From UBA4416 sp040387555 (GTDB lineage: Bacteria > Bacteroidota > Bacteroidia > B-17B0 > Aurantibacillaceae): 64,000 bases of DNA. Of the stretch, positions 51,305-59,099 are shown in pieces. The notes under the pieces are model-generated. The model had not been told where the DNA came from. It ran no database searches and saw nothing but the letters and a program-made list of their open reading frames with translations. Where the stretch lies: NCBI GenBank assembly GCA_040387555.1, contig JAZKDO010000003.1, positions 868,001 through 932,000 of the forward strand, written 5' to 3'. Numbering within the stretch: position 1 is the first letter of the stretch; each line of letters opens with the position of its first letter. The position numbers and the translations under genes were made by a program.

Positions 51305-52165
51305 TTATTCAGTAATAATCACTAAATATTTTGAATTTGACCAAAAGTCATCAGTGTTTATTATTTCAATTTTTTCAACTGTTTTTTCACCAATTAATTT
51401 ATAAGAGCTTGAAGGATGACTTGTAATGATTTTAGCTTTTTTAGCACCGATATTAATAGAAGTTGTTTGAGAAGCATCCACTTTTGTGAAATATTCTTTA
51501 TTGAAATCATCTTTTAATTTAGTTGATTTACCCATTCCAATAAAACCACCTTCTTTTGTAATCACATTTTTTTCTTTTAATTCTTTAGAAGTTCCGAATG
51601 CATAATAAACCGTATTCATTTTTTCAGTTTTAGCAGAACTTGCAGCTTCTACATTTTCTAAATTCATAACGATGTTACTTAATTCAATATTTTTAGATTC
51701 TAACTGTGATTTTAATTCAGAAATTTCGCCGTCTTTAGAATCTATTTGAGCTTGGAGAGTAGCAATCATTTGCTCTAAACCTGAGATTTTAGATTTCGAA
51801 TCTTTTAATTTTTTACTTAAAGTGTTGATACGGTTTTTATTGCTTGCTAATAAATCATAAATAGCTTGGATATCAGCTTTAATGCTTTCTTCTTTGCTTT
51901 TTACATCTCCTGATTGAGATTGAGCAGTAACAATTTTTTCCTTTTCTTTGATGGCGTTTAAATTCTCTTGAATTTCATTGAAAGAAGTTACAAACTCCTG
52001 CAGGGCCACTTCTTTTTCAGATAACTGTCCATTTAATTCACCATTTAAGCTAGCTAAACTATCAGCTAATGGATTTGCTTCTTTCTCTGGTTCACCACAT
52101 GAGATAGTAAATAGACTCGATGTAGAGATAAGTGCGGCAATAAGAAATAATTTTATAGTTTTCAT
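51305..52165 (-). CDS. Coiled-coil lipoprotein
   Basis: 286 residues. Lipobox at SLFTISC (lipidated Cys23). Residues about 45-190 are a long coiled coil (IKADIQAIYDLLASNKNRIN, GLEQMIATLQAQIDSKDGEI). The C-terminal third is beta-rich (TVYYAFGTSKELKEKNVITK; KIITSHPSSSYKL; YLVIITE). The same build recurs in Bacteroidota as an uncharacterised secreted or periplasmic lipoprotein. Function unknown. It has its own strong terminator and is divergent from prfB. Confidence 0.85.
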   Translation of the reverse strand: MKTIKLFLIAALISTSSLFTISCGEPEKEANPLADSLASLNGELNGQLSEKEVALQEFVTSFNEIQENLNAIKEKEKIVTAQSQSGDVKSKEESIKADIQAIYDLLASNKNRINTLSKKLKDSKSKISGLEQMIATLQAQIDSKDGEISELKSQLESKNIELSNIVMNLENVEAASSAKTEKMNTVYYAFGTSKELKEKNVITKEGGFIGMGKSTKLKDDFNKEYFTKVDASQTTSINIGAKKAKIITSHPSSSYKLIGEKTVEKIEIINTDDFWSNSKYLVIITE

Positions 52166-52319
52166 ATTTTTTTGTTAAATTTTTTGTTTGCAAATGTATA
52201 CATTAATCCCAAAGGCCAATTTATGTAACCCATTAAATCAACATTTTTTTATAAAATCATTGGATATATGTAACACCTCATCTTTTTAATACAATTATTT
52301 TATTTTCAATTATTAATTT

Positions 52320-52327
52320 TACATTTG
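52320..52327 (+). promoter_or_regulatory. Putative -7 element 4 nt before prfB start
   Basis: TACATTTG followed by CTTC and the ATG at 52332. If used, the mRNA would be leaderless or nearly so. No clear -33. Confidence 0.5.
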
Positions 52328-52331
52328 CTTC

Positions 52332-53424
52332 ATGTTTACAACAGACCAACTTAAGGACCTTCACGAACGGCATATCGCTCTGAAGGGGTTTCTTTGACTA
52401 CGATAAGAAAAGCCACGAGTTAAGGGAACTCGAAGAAAAAACCCTTGATCCCAATTTCTGGACAGATTCTAAAAAAGCAGAAGTAGTATTAAAAGAAGTG
52501 AAGTCACGCAAATCGTGGGTGAGTTCTTATGATAAACTCACGTCTGCCATTGAAGATTTGGATACCATGTATGAATTCTATAAAAGTGGTGATGCTACCG
52601 ATTCAGATGCTGAGGAATTATATCAGGTAGCTTTAAAAATTCTGGATGACGTAGAGTTTAAGAATATGCTGAATTCTCCGGATGATGCTTTGAGTTGTGT
52701 ATTGCAGATCAACGCTGGTGCCGGTGGAACAGAAAGTTGTGATTGGGCCAGTATGCTGGAAAGGATGTACATGATGTGGGCAGAAAAAAAAGGATTTAAA
52801 TTATCAGAACTCGACAGAACAGACGGAGATGTGGCCGGTATTAAATCCGTTTCTATACAAATTGATGGTGATTTTGCGTACGGTAATTTAAAAGGAGAAA
52901 ATGGCGTGCACCGTTTAGTGCGCATAAGTCCTTTTGACAGCAATGCCAAGCGTCATACGTCTTTTGCATCCGTATATGTTTATCCGGTTGTAGATGATAC
53001 TATACAAATAGATATTCACCCTAATGATATTGAAATACACACTTCACGAAGTGGTGGAGCTGGAGGTCAAAATGTAAATAAGGTAGAATCCAAAGTTCAG
53101 ATTACTCATAAACCAACCGGGATTGTTGTTGTTTGCCAGATTGACCGATCTCAATTAGGTAATCGTACTATTGCCATGCAAATGTTGCGATCTCAATTGT
53201 ATGAAATTGAGATGAGGAAGAAAAATGAAGCCCGTGATGCTGTAGAAGAAGGTAAAATGAAGATAGAGTGGGGTTCTCAAATCCGTAGTTACGTATTGCA
53301 TCCATATAAAATGGTTAATGATCATCGTACTGAATTAAAATTAACCGACGCAGAAAGTGTTTTGGACGGTAACATTGACGAGTTATTAAAAACATTTTTA
53401 ATGAGCCAGGGGAAGAGGAAATAG
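52332..53424 (+). CDS. prfB: Peptide chain release factor 2, +1 programmed frameshift
   Basis: RF2 recognises UGA and UAA stops. Codons 1-21 (52332-52394) are read in frame 1 and end at an in-frame TGA at 52395. A +1 shift continues at GAC 52396 to the stop at 53422-53424, giving 363 residues, close to E. coli RF2 (365). The anticodon-like tripeptide SPF is seen in RLVRISPFDSNAK; the catalytic GGQ is in SGGAGGQNVNKVES. Starting at the internal ATG 52498 would remove the N-terminal domain. Translation of the shift lowers when RF2 is plentiful, an autoregulatory loop. Confidence 0.95.
52384..52398 (+). other. prfB: RF2 programmed frameshift site
   Basis: AGGGG TTT CTT TGA C: an SD-like AGGGG, a 3-nt spacer, slippery CTT and the stop TGA followed by C. 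It differs from the classical AGGGGG TAT CTT TGA C only in the spacer and one G. Confidence 0.95.
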
Positions 53425-53432
53425 TGCAATAG

Positions 53433-53516
53433 GGACGCAGATAATGCGGATTGTACAAATCTTTATTGATTCTCTTTAAAATCTGTGTAAAACCCGTTCA
53501 ATCCATTTCATCCGCT
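53433..53516. repeat. Imperfect inverted repeat of a GCGGATTG type
   Basis: GGATTGTAC (53448-53456) and GTTCAATCC (53496-53504) are inverted with one mismatch. Nearby words CGCAG/ATCCGC also pair. It fills the gap between prfB and the ArsC-like gene. Confidence 0.3.
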
Positions 53517-53534
53517 TTCAAATTAAAAATAAAC

Positions 53535-53900
53535 ATGAGCAAAAATAAAATACAAATACTCTACAATCCCCGCTGTAGCAAATGCCGCGAAGCACTTTCT
53601 TTTTTAGAAGGAGAAAATTGCGAGATTGAAATTGTAGAATATTTAAAAGATACCCTTACCAAAAAAGAACTCAAAAATATCCTCTCAAAATTAGGTTTAA
53701 AAGCTTTTGATATTGTTAGGAAAAAAGAAGATCTTTTTCTGAAAAAATTTAAAAATAAACAATTTACAAATGAAGAATGGATTCAATTATTGCTTGAAAA
53801 TCCAACATTAATTGAAAGACCAATTGTGATTGATGGATATAAAGCCATTATTGGCCGCCCACCAGAATTAGTGATTGATTTATTGCACAGAAAAAAATAA
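53535..53900 (+). CDS. ArsC/YfgD-like thioredoxin-fold protein
   Basis: 121 residues from ATG 53535. An upstream ATG in frame would add 28 residues translated from the repeat-containing gap and is rejected. The ArsC-family signature is NPRCSKCREALSFLE (Cys14, Cys17), followed by LKDTLTKKELKNIL and the C-terminal IERPIVIDGYKAIIGRPPE, where the conserved Arg/Pro region of the family lies. The second Cys is unusual: most family members have CSKS. Members reduce arsenate or act as YfgD-like oxidoreductases; arsenic genes are absent, so a role in arsenic detoxification is unproven. Confidence 0.85.
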   Translation: MSKNKIQILYNPRCSKCREALSFLEGENCEIEIVEYLKDTLTKKELKNILSKLGLKAFDIVRKKEDLFLKKFKNKQFTNEEWIQLLLENPTLIERPIVIDGYKAIIGRPPELVIDLLHRKK

Positions 53901-53998
53901 CACGTTTGATCTCAGATGCATGATGCAGCGCTTTTAACTATAATAGGTACAATTGTGAAAAAATCCTTTGTTTTATTCGTCTAAATTATGTTTTTAGC

Positions 53999-54029
53999 TT
54001 TGCATTTTTAACATAAAGCCCTACATTTG
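53999..54029 (+). promoter_or_regulatory. Promoter of atpDC (-33/-7)
   Basis: TTTG at 53999-54002, a 19-nt spacer and TACATTTG at 54022-54029 form the clearest sigma-A-type promoter in the window. The leader to ATG 54057 is about 20-25 nt. Confidence 0.8.
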
Positions 54030-54056
54030 CACCCGAATTTAAAAAATACACATAAC

Positions 54057-55562
54057 ATGTCTAACCAAATTGGTAAAATTGCTCAAGTTATTGGTCCCGT
54101 AGTGGACGTTAGTTTTGATTTAAACGGTGGGAAACTACCAAGTATTCTTGATGCATTGGAAATCGTTCGCGCAGGCGGATCTCCATTGATTCTTGAAGTA
54201 CAAAAGCATATAGGTGAAGACATGGTTCGTACCATTGCCATGGATAGTACTGACGGATTATCCCGTGGTATGGAAGTGAAAATGACAGGTTCGGCTATTA
54301 AAATGCCAATCGGTGATAAAGTAAAAGGCCGTTTATTTAATGTAGTTGGTGATGCCATTGATGGTATCAACACAGTTAAAAAAGACGATGGTGTATCTAT
54401 TCACCGTCCTGCTCCTCGTTTTGAGGATTTATCTACTTCATCAGAAGTATTATTTACGGGTATCAAAGTAATCGACTTAATTGAGCCTTATTCAAAAGGT
54501 GGTAAAATTGGGTTGTTCGGTGGTGCCGGTGTAGGTAAAACTGTATTGATCATGGAATTGGTAAACAACATCGCAAAAGCCTATGCTGGTTTATCAGTAT
54601 TTGCAGGAGTAGGTGAGCGTACCCGTGAAGGAAATGACTTATTAAGAGAGTTTATCGAATCAGACGTAATTAAATACGGTGATAAGTTTAAACATGATAT
54701 GGAAAAAGGCGGTTGGGATTTATCTAAAGTTGATTTAAAAGCTTTAGAAGAATCAAAAGCAACCTTGGTTTTCGGACAAATGAATGAGCCTCCTGGAGCT
54801 CGTGCTCGTGTGGCTTTATCAGGATTAACCATGGCTGAATATTTCCGTGATGGAGATGGAACAGGCCCTGGTCGTGATATCTTATTCTTCGTTGATAATA
54901 TCTTCCGTTTTACGCAAGCTGGCGCTGAGGTATCAGCGTTATTAGGCCGTATGCCTTCAGCGGTAGGTTACCAACCAACTTTGGCTTCCGAAATGGGAGC
55001 TATGCAAGAGCGTATTACTTCAACTAAAAAAGGTTCTATTACTTCAGTGCAGGCGGTTTACGTACCAGCTGATGATTTAACTGATCCGGCTCCGGCAACT
55101 ACATTTGCTCACTTAGATGCAACAACTGTATTAAGTCGTAAAATTGCTGAGTTAGGTATTTACCCTGCGGTAGATCCATTGGATTCAACCTCACGTATTT
55201 TAACGCCTACAGTTATTGGAGATGCTCACTACAATTGTGCTCAACGTGTAAAATTAACTTTACAACGTTACAAAGAATTACAGGATATTATTGCCATCTT
55301 AGGTATGGATGAATTAAGTGAGGAAGATAAATTAACAGTTCACCGCGCACGTCGTGTACAACGTTTCTTATCTCAGCCTTTCCACGTTGCCGAACAGTTT
55401 ACAGGTTTAAAAGGTGTGTTGGTTCCGATCGAAGATACTATTAAAGGATTTAACATGATCTTGGATGGCCATGTAGATCAATATCCTGAAGCGGCTTTCA
55501 ACTTAGTTGGTTCCATTGAAGAAGCAATTGAAAAAGGTAAGAAAATCTTAGCAGACGCATAA
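54057..55562 (+). CDS. atpD: F1Fo ATP synthase subunit beta
   Basis: The catalytic subunit of F1, 501 residues from ATG 54057. A TTG 30 bp upstream overlaps the -7 element and is rejected. P-loop GLFGGAGVGKTVLIMEL, GERTREGNDL with the catalytic Glu, Walker B DILFFVDNIFRFTQAG, and ALLGRMPSAVGYQPTLASEM are all present; the DELSEEDKLTVHRARRVQRF DELSEED motif is intact. It forms an operon with atpC, separated from the rest of the ATP synthase genes, a usual arrangement in Bacteroidota. Confidence 0.98.
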   Translation: MSNQIGKIAQVIGPVVDVSFDLNGGKLPSILDALEIVRAGGSPLILEVQKHIGEDMVRTIAMDSTDGLSRGMEVKMTGSAIKMPIGDKVKGRLFNVVGDAIDGINTVKKDDGVSIHRPAPRFEDLSTSSEVLFTGIKVIDLIEPYSKGGKIGLFGGAGVGKTVLIMELVNNIAKAYAGLSVFAGVGERTREGNDLLREFIESDVIKYGDKFKHDMEKGGWDLSKVDLKALEESKATLVFGQMNEPPGARARVALSGLTMAEYFRDGDGTGPGRDILFFVDNIFRFTQAGAEVSALLGRMPSAVGYQPTLASEMGAMQERITSTKKGSITSVQAVYVPADDLTDPAPATTFAHLDATTVLSRKIAELGIYPAVDPLDSTSRILTPTVIGDAHYNCAQRVKLTLQRYKELQDIIAILGMDELSEEDKLTVHRARRVQRFLSQPFHVAEQFTGLKGVLVPIEDTIKGFNMILDGHVDQYPEAAFNLVGSIEEAIEKGKKILADA

Positions 55563-55568
55563 TAACAA

Positions 55569-55618
55569 TTCAAAATTTAAGGTTCAAAGTTTGAAAATTT
55601 TGAGCCTTGAATTTTAAT
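55569..55618. repeat. Imperfect inverted repeat between atpD and atpC
   Basis: Arms about 55569-55588 (AAGGTTCAAA) and 55599-55618 (TTTGAGCCTT) pair with few mismatches around a 10-nt loop. It could affect relative translation of atpC. No U-run follows. Confidence 0.4.
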
Positions 55619-55633
55619 CTTGAATTATATAAA

Positions 55634-55870
55634 ATGAAACTAGAAATTATTACACCCGATAAAAAATTATTTGAAGGACAAGTGAAATCAGCTGTATTTC
55701 CTGGTTCAGAGGGTTCTTTTGGTGTGCAGAATAATCATGCAGCTATGATTGCTACTTTGAAAAAAGGGACGATTGAATTAGTTGAAGAGAATAACACTCC
55801 TCATAGCTTTGCTGTAAAAGGTGGAGTAGTCGAAATTTTCAAAAACAAAGTGATTGTTTTAGCAGAGTAA
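55634..55870 (+). CDS. atpC: F1Fo ATP synthase subunit epsilon, short form
   Basis: 78 residues from the ATG at 55634 (a TTG nine codons upstream is inside the inverted repeat). It has only the N-terminal beta-sandwich domain: KLEIITPDKKLFEG, SAVFPGSEGSFGVQNNHAAM, and VKGGVVEIFKNKVIVLAE. The C-terminal helical hairpin that inhibits ATP hydrolysis in E. coli is absent, as often in this phylum. It follows atpD by 71 bp. Confidence 0.92.
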   Translation: MKLEIITPDKKLFEGQVKSAVFPGSEGSFGVQNNHAAMIATLKKGTIELVEENNTPHSFAVKGGVVEIFKNKVIVLAE

Positions 55871-55894
55871 TTTTTTATTTAATTATTGAATTTT

Positions 55895-55925
55895 AAAAGC
55901 TTGTATCATTGATGCAGGCTTTTTT
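55895..55925 (+). terminator. Rho-independent terminator of atpDC
   Basis: AAAAGCTTGTATC (55895-55907) pairs with GATGCAGGCTTTT (55911-55923) with two G-U pairs, then a T-run. Confidence 0.8.
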
Positions 55926-56090
55926 GTTGTATAATTATTTTTGTGAACCAGTGTATATTACATTTTTGTATCAATTTTTTTTTCAGTGATTTGTAAAAGT
56001 CCCCTTCTGGCTATAAAAAGTCTTTTGTATCGAATTTATAAGTGAATATGGCTATTCATCTTCTATTTTTATTAGTGAACTTCGTACTTT

Positions 56091-56906
56091 ATGATAAAGA
56101 AAAAGAAAATAATTAAGCCACAAGGCATCTTGATGCCACTAGGTGGTGGAGAAGACAGCCTTCCAATTTTTGAAAGGATTATAAAAGAAACCGGTAAAAA
56201 AAGACCTAAGATTTGTTATATGACTGTAGCAACCACTTCCCCGAAAGAGGCCGCACAAAAGCATAAGAAGTTTTTTAAAGATATGGGAATGACTAATATT
56301 TCCATCATACATTTTGACACGAGAGTTGAGGCAGACCTCACTTCTAATTTAGAGAAAATTAAAACCTGTAATGCTATTTTTATGGGTGGAGGAGATCAGT
56401 TAAGACTGAGTAGCTTATTGGGAGGAACTAAATTTCTTGCCATTATGAAAAAGAGATATTATGAAGATGCAAAATTTGTTATTTGTGGCAATAGTGCAGG
56501 AGCCGCTGCAATGTCTGATACTATGATAATTTCCGGAAGTAGCCAGGATGCATTAATTAAAGGAGAGTTGGAATTGACCAACGGCCTTAATTTTATTGAT
56601 AATGTTTTTATTGATACGCATTTCACGCAGCGTGGCCGCTTTGGAAGATTAATCCAAACTTTAACTTATAATCCTGGTGTTTTAGGTTTAGGTTTGAGTC
56701 TTGATACGGGTGTGGTAATTTATGGAGGAGAGGAACTCGAGGTGGTTGGAGAAGGTCTTGTTGTTATTGCCGATGGAACTTCCATCATATATACTGATCT
56801 AACAGAGATTGAAAATGGCGACCCGATAACTGTGGAAGGAATAAAAATGCATGTTCTTGGGCCCGGCAAACGTTTTTCTATTAGTGAAAGAAAATTATTA
56901 TTTTAA
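56091..56906 (+). CDS. cphB: Cyanophycinase (peptidase S51)
   Basis: 271 residues, matching the family's length. Splits cyanophycin (multi-L-arginyl-poly-L-aspartate) to beta-Asp-Arg dipeptides. The nucleophile Ser135 sits in ICGNSAGAAAMS, with FMGGGDQLRL upstream and IDTHFTQRGRFGRL (His177) downstream, all family marks. No signal peptide, so it is intracellular. No cyanophycin synthetase (cphA) or isoaspartyl dipeptidase is adjacent. Confidence 0.9.
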   Translation: MIKKKKIIKPQGILMPLGGGEDSLPIFERIIKETGKKRPKICYMTVATTSPKEAAQKHKKFFKDMGMTNISIIHFDTRVEADLTSNLEKIKTCNAIFMGGGDQLRLSSLLGGTKFLAIMKKRYYEDAKFVICGNSAGAAAMSDTMIISGSSQDALIKGELELTNGLNFIDNVFIDTHFTQRGRFGRLIQTLTYNPGVLGLGLSLDTGVVIYGGEELEVVGEGLVVIADGTSIIYTDLTEIENGDPITVEGIKMHVLGPGKRFSISERKLLF

Positions 56907-56952
56907 ATATCGAAAATGTTTTTTGTTCAATGCTGTTTTTCAAAATTTAGTA

Positions 56953-56960
56953 TAACTTTG
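56953..56960 (+). promoter_or_regulatory. Putative -7 element 6 nt before a TTG start
   Basis: TAACTTTG followed by GTTTGA and TTG 56967. A third case where the -7 element nearly touches the start codon. Confidence 0.35.
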
Positions 56961-56966
56961 GTTTGA

Positions 56967-58592
56967 TTGAAACGTCAGGCTTCCATATTGTTTTCAGTAA
57001 CATTTTTTCTATCAATGGAATTGGTTTCTCAAAACATTGATTCATTAAAACTCGAAGTGAAAACTGCAAAACATGATACAACTAAATGTAATGTGTTGAA
57101 CATGCTTATTGAAGCAGAGGGTGATGAATCAATTTGGCCGGCCTATAATGAAGAGTTAAAAAGAATTACTGAACGTAATCTCAAAACTACGGATCCAAAA
57201 AGTGTATTAGGAAAGTTTTTCCTCAAACAACAGGCTGCAGCATATAACAATATTGGGTATTTAAAAAATCAGCATGGCCAACTTTCTGATGCTCTAAAAT
57301 ATTATAGGATAAGTTTAAATATCCAGGAAAACATAGATGATTGGAGTGGTATTGGCGCCTCACTTAACAATATTGGTGGGATTTATCAGAGCCAGGGGAA
57401 ATCGGATACTGCTTTAAGCTATTTTTTAAAAGGAGTGAAGATTCTTGAAGGAATTTCAGATAAGCGTGGTATGGCTTATTGCTATAACAATATTGGAGAC
57501 GTTTATTTGAATCAGGGGATTGTAAATAAGGCTTTGGAGTATTTTTTTAGAGCACTAAAACTACATGAGTCCTTAGGAGATAAATTTGGGATCTCAAATG
57601 CCTTAAATAATATAGGAATTGTTTACAATAATCAGGATGAACCAAGAATGGCATTGGATTATTATCAGAGAAGTTTAAAAATTAACGAATCCTTGCATAA
57701 TAAGGAGGGAATTGCAAACTCATTGAATAACATAGGTGTTCTTTATCAGCATCTTGGTGATTATGAGAACGCAATTCTTTATGAGAATAAAAGCTTGAAG
57801 ATATATGAAGAATATGATAACATGGCGGGTATGGCCAATACCCTCTGTAATTTAGGACTCGTGTATTCTCTCAAAGATGAGTTGGATAAGGCTTTGGATT
57901 TTTACATGAAAGGTCTGGCTATTCATGAAGAAATTGAAAATAAGAATGGTATTGCTAATACGTTAACATACATCAGTGAAATATATCTGAAAAAGCAGGA
58001 TTATTCATCAGCTCTGAAATATTCGGAACGAGCATTAGTGTATAGTAAAAAATTAGGGTATCCTGATAAAGTTAGAAGTGCGGCTGAGCAGTTGTTCAGG
58101 ATTTATAAAATAAAAGGAAACTATAAACAGGCACTGGAAAATTTTGAATTATTTGTGTCAATGCGCGATAGTATAAATAATCAGGAAACCAAGAAAGCTT
58201 CAATTAAATCCCAAATCAAATATGAGTACGAAAAACGTTCTGCAGCTGATAGTGTAAAACATGAGGCACAACAAAAAGTAAAGGATGCTGAGCTCACCGC
58301 TCAGAAAGCAAGTTTGAAGCAGGAGAAAACCCAGCGGTTTGCTTTATATGGTGGCCTTTTGCTTGTTGGAAGTTTCCTTATTTTTGTTATCAATCGTTTT
58401 CGAGTTGCCCAAAAACAAAATAAAATAATTGAAGAACAAAAAATTAAAGTAGATCAAGCTTATGCCGAATTACACGAAAAAAATAAAGAGGTAATGGATA
58501 GTATAAAATATGCTCAAAGAATACAGCGTGCATTGATTACTAGCGAATCTTATATTGAAAAACAACTTAATAGATTGTCAAAAAAAACATAG
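56967..58592 (+). CDS. TPR membrane protein without output domain
   Basis: 541 residues from a TTG start, chosen because it gives a good signal peptide (ILFSVTFFLSMELVSQ); the next ATG (57015) would lose it. About eight TPRs (88-390, NNIGxxY units), a coiled coil (about 400-455), one membrane span (457-477), then a second coiled coil and DSIKYAQRIQRALITSESYI (511-530). In the paralogues at 40564-44550 the same DSIKYAQRIQ leads into the SpoIIE phosphatase domain. Here the protein stops about 20 residues later. No phosphatase-like codons follow the stop. So it is either a natural truncated relative or a decayed one. Confidence 0.85.
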   Translation: MKRQASILFSVTFFLSMELVSQNIDSLKLEVKTAKHDTTKCNVLNMLIEAEGDESIWPAYNEELKRITERNLKTTDPKSVLGKFFLKQQAAAYNNIGYLKNQHGQLSDALKYYRISLNIQENIDDWSGIGASLNNIGGIYQSQGKSDTALSYFLKGVKILEGISDKRGMAYCYNNIGDVYLNQGIVNKALEYFFRALKLHESLGDKFGISNALNNIGIVYNNQDEPRMALDYYQRSLKINESLHNKEGIANSLNNIGVLYQHLGDYENAILYENKSLKIYEEYDNMAGMANTLCNLGLVYSLKDELDKALDFYMKGLAIHEEIENKNGIANTLTYISEIYLKKQDYSSALKYSERALVYSKKLGYPDKVRSAAEQLFRIYKIKGNYKQALENFELFVSMRDSINNQETKKASIKSQIKYEYEKRSAADSVKHEAQQKVKDAELTAQKASLKQEKTQRFALYGGLLLVGSFLIFVINRFRVAQKQNKIIEEQKIKVDQAYAELHEKNKEVMDSIKYAQRIQRALITSESYIEKQLNRLSKKT

Positions 58593-58600
58593 CAGATCGT

Positions 58601-59038
58601 TTATTTTTTGAAGTTTTTCCAATAAGCCTTTCCATAACCGCAAAAAATTTCCTCGCTGCTTTTTATATCTTTTGTTGCAACAAGGCAAACCTTATTATTT
58701 TCATCTAATGCTATTTTTGAATTATTTTTCCATTTTGTGATTTTAAAACCCTCGCTATCGTTCGCATATTTAGCAAAACAATTTACATTCTTCGAATCCA
58801 TAATAGTTCCATCCAGCATATTGATAAAATAACCATCATTCCTGTTGCTTGCTCTTAAAGAAGCTTCCTTATTACTCAGTATTTCCCCTTTAAACAAAGA
58901 AATCACTTCATTCTTAAAAATAGGAATAGAAGTAAATAAACCATTTCCAGAGTTTTTTATGCCTGAGGTTTTTAAATATAAATAATCAGATTCTTTCGCA
59001 TCAATGTTATCAGGTAGCTCTTCCACTGTTTTTTTCAT
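58601..59038 (-). CDS. SET-domain protein
   Basis: 145 residues from ATG 59038; an upstream TTG adds three. SET-fold marks: GIKNSGNGLFTSIPIFKNEV near the start (the GxGxF/Y SAM-related motif), NCFAKYANDSEG (86-97, matching the NxxRYxNHS pseudoknot motif), and EEIFCGYGKAYW (129-140, matching the EELxxxYG end). The pseudoknot Arg-Tyr is replaced by Lys-Tyr and His-Ser by Asp-Ser. SET proteins methylate lysine on histones or other proteins; a bacterial target is unknown. Convergent with the TPR gene. Confidence 0.8.
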   Translation of the reverse strand: MKKTVEELPDNIDAKESDYLYLKTSGIKNSGNGLFTSIPIFKNEVISLFKGEILSNKEASLRASNRNDGYFINMLDGTIMDSKNVNCFAKYANDSEGFKITKWKNNSKIALDENNKVCLVATKDIKSSEEIFCGYGKAYWKNFKK

Positions 59039-59099
59039 CGTAACCAATTAAATAAATGTCACCCAGATTTAATCCGAAGTACTTATTATATGTAGAATT

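Noticed and set aside
52498..53424. prfB starting at the internal ATG 52498
   Set aside because: This would remove the N-terminal domain; the upstream codons, frameshift site and TGA restore full RF2 length.
58593..58620. Frameshifted remnant of a SpoIIE domain after the TPR gene
   Set aside because: No phosphatase-like motifs are visible in any frame before the convergent SET gene ends.
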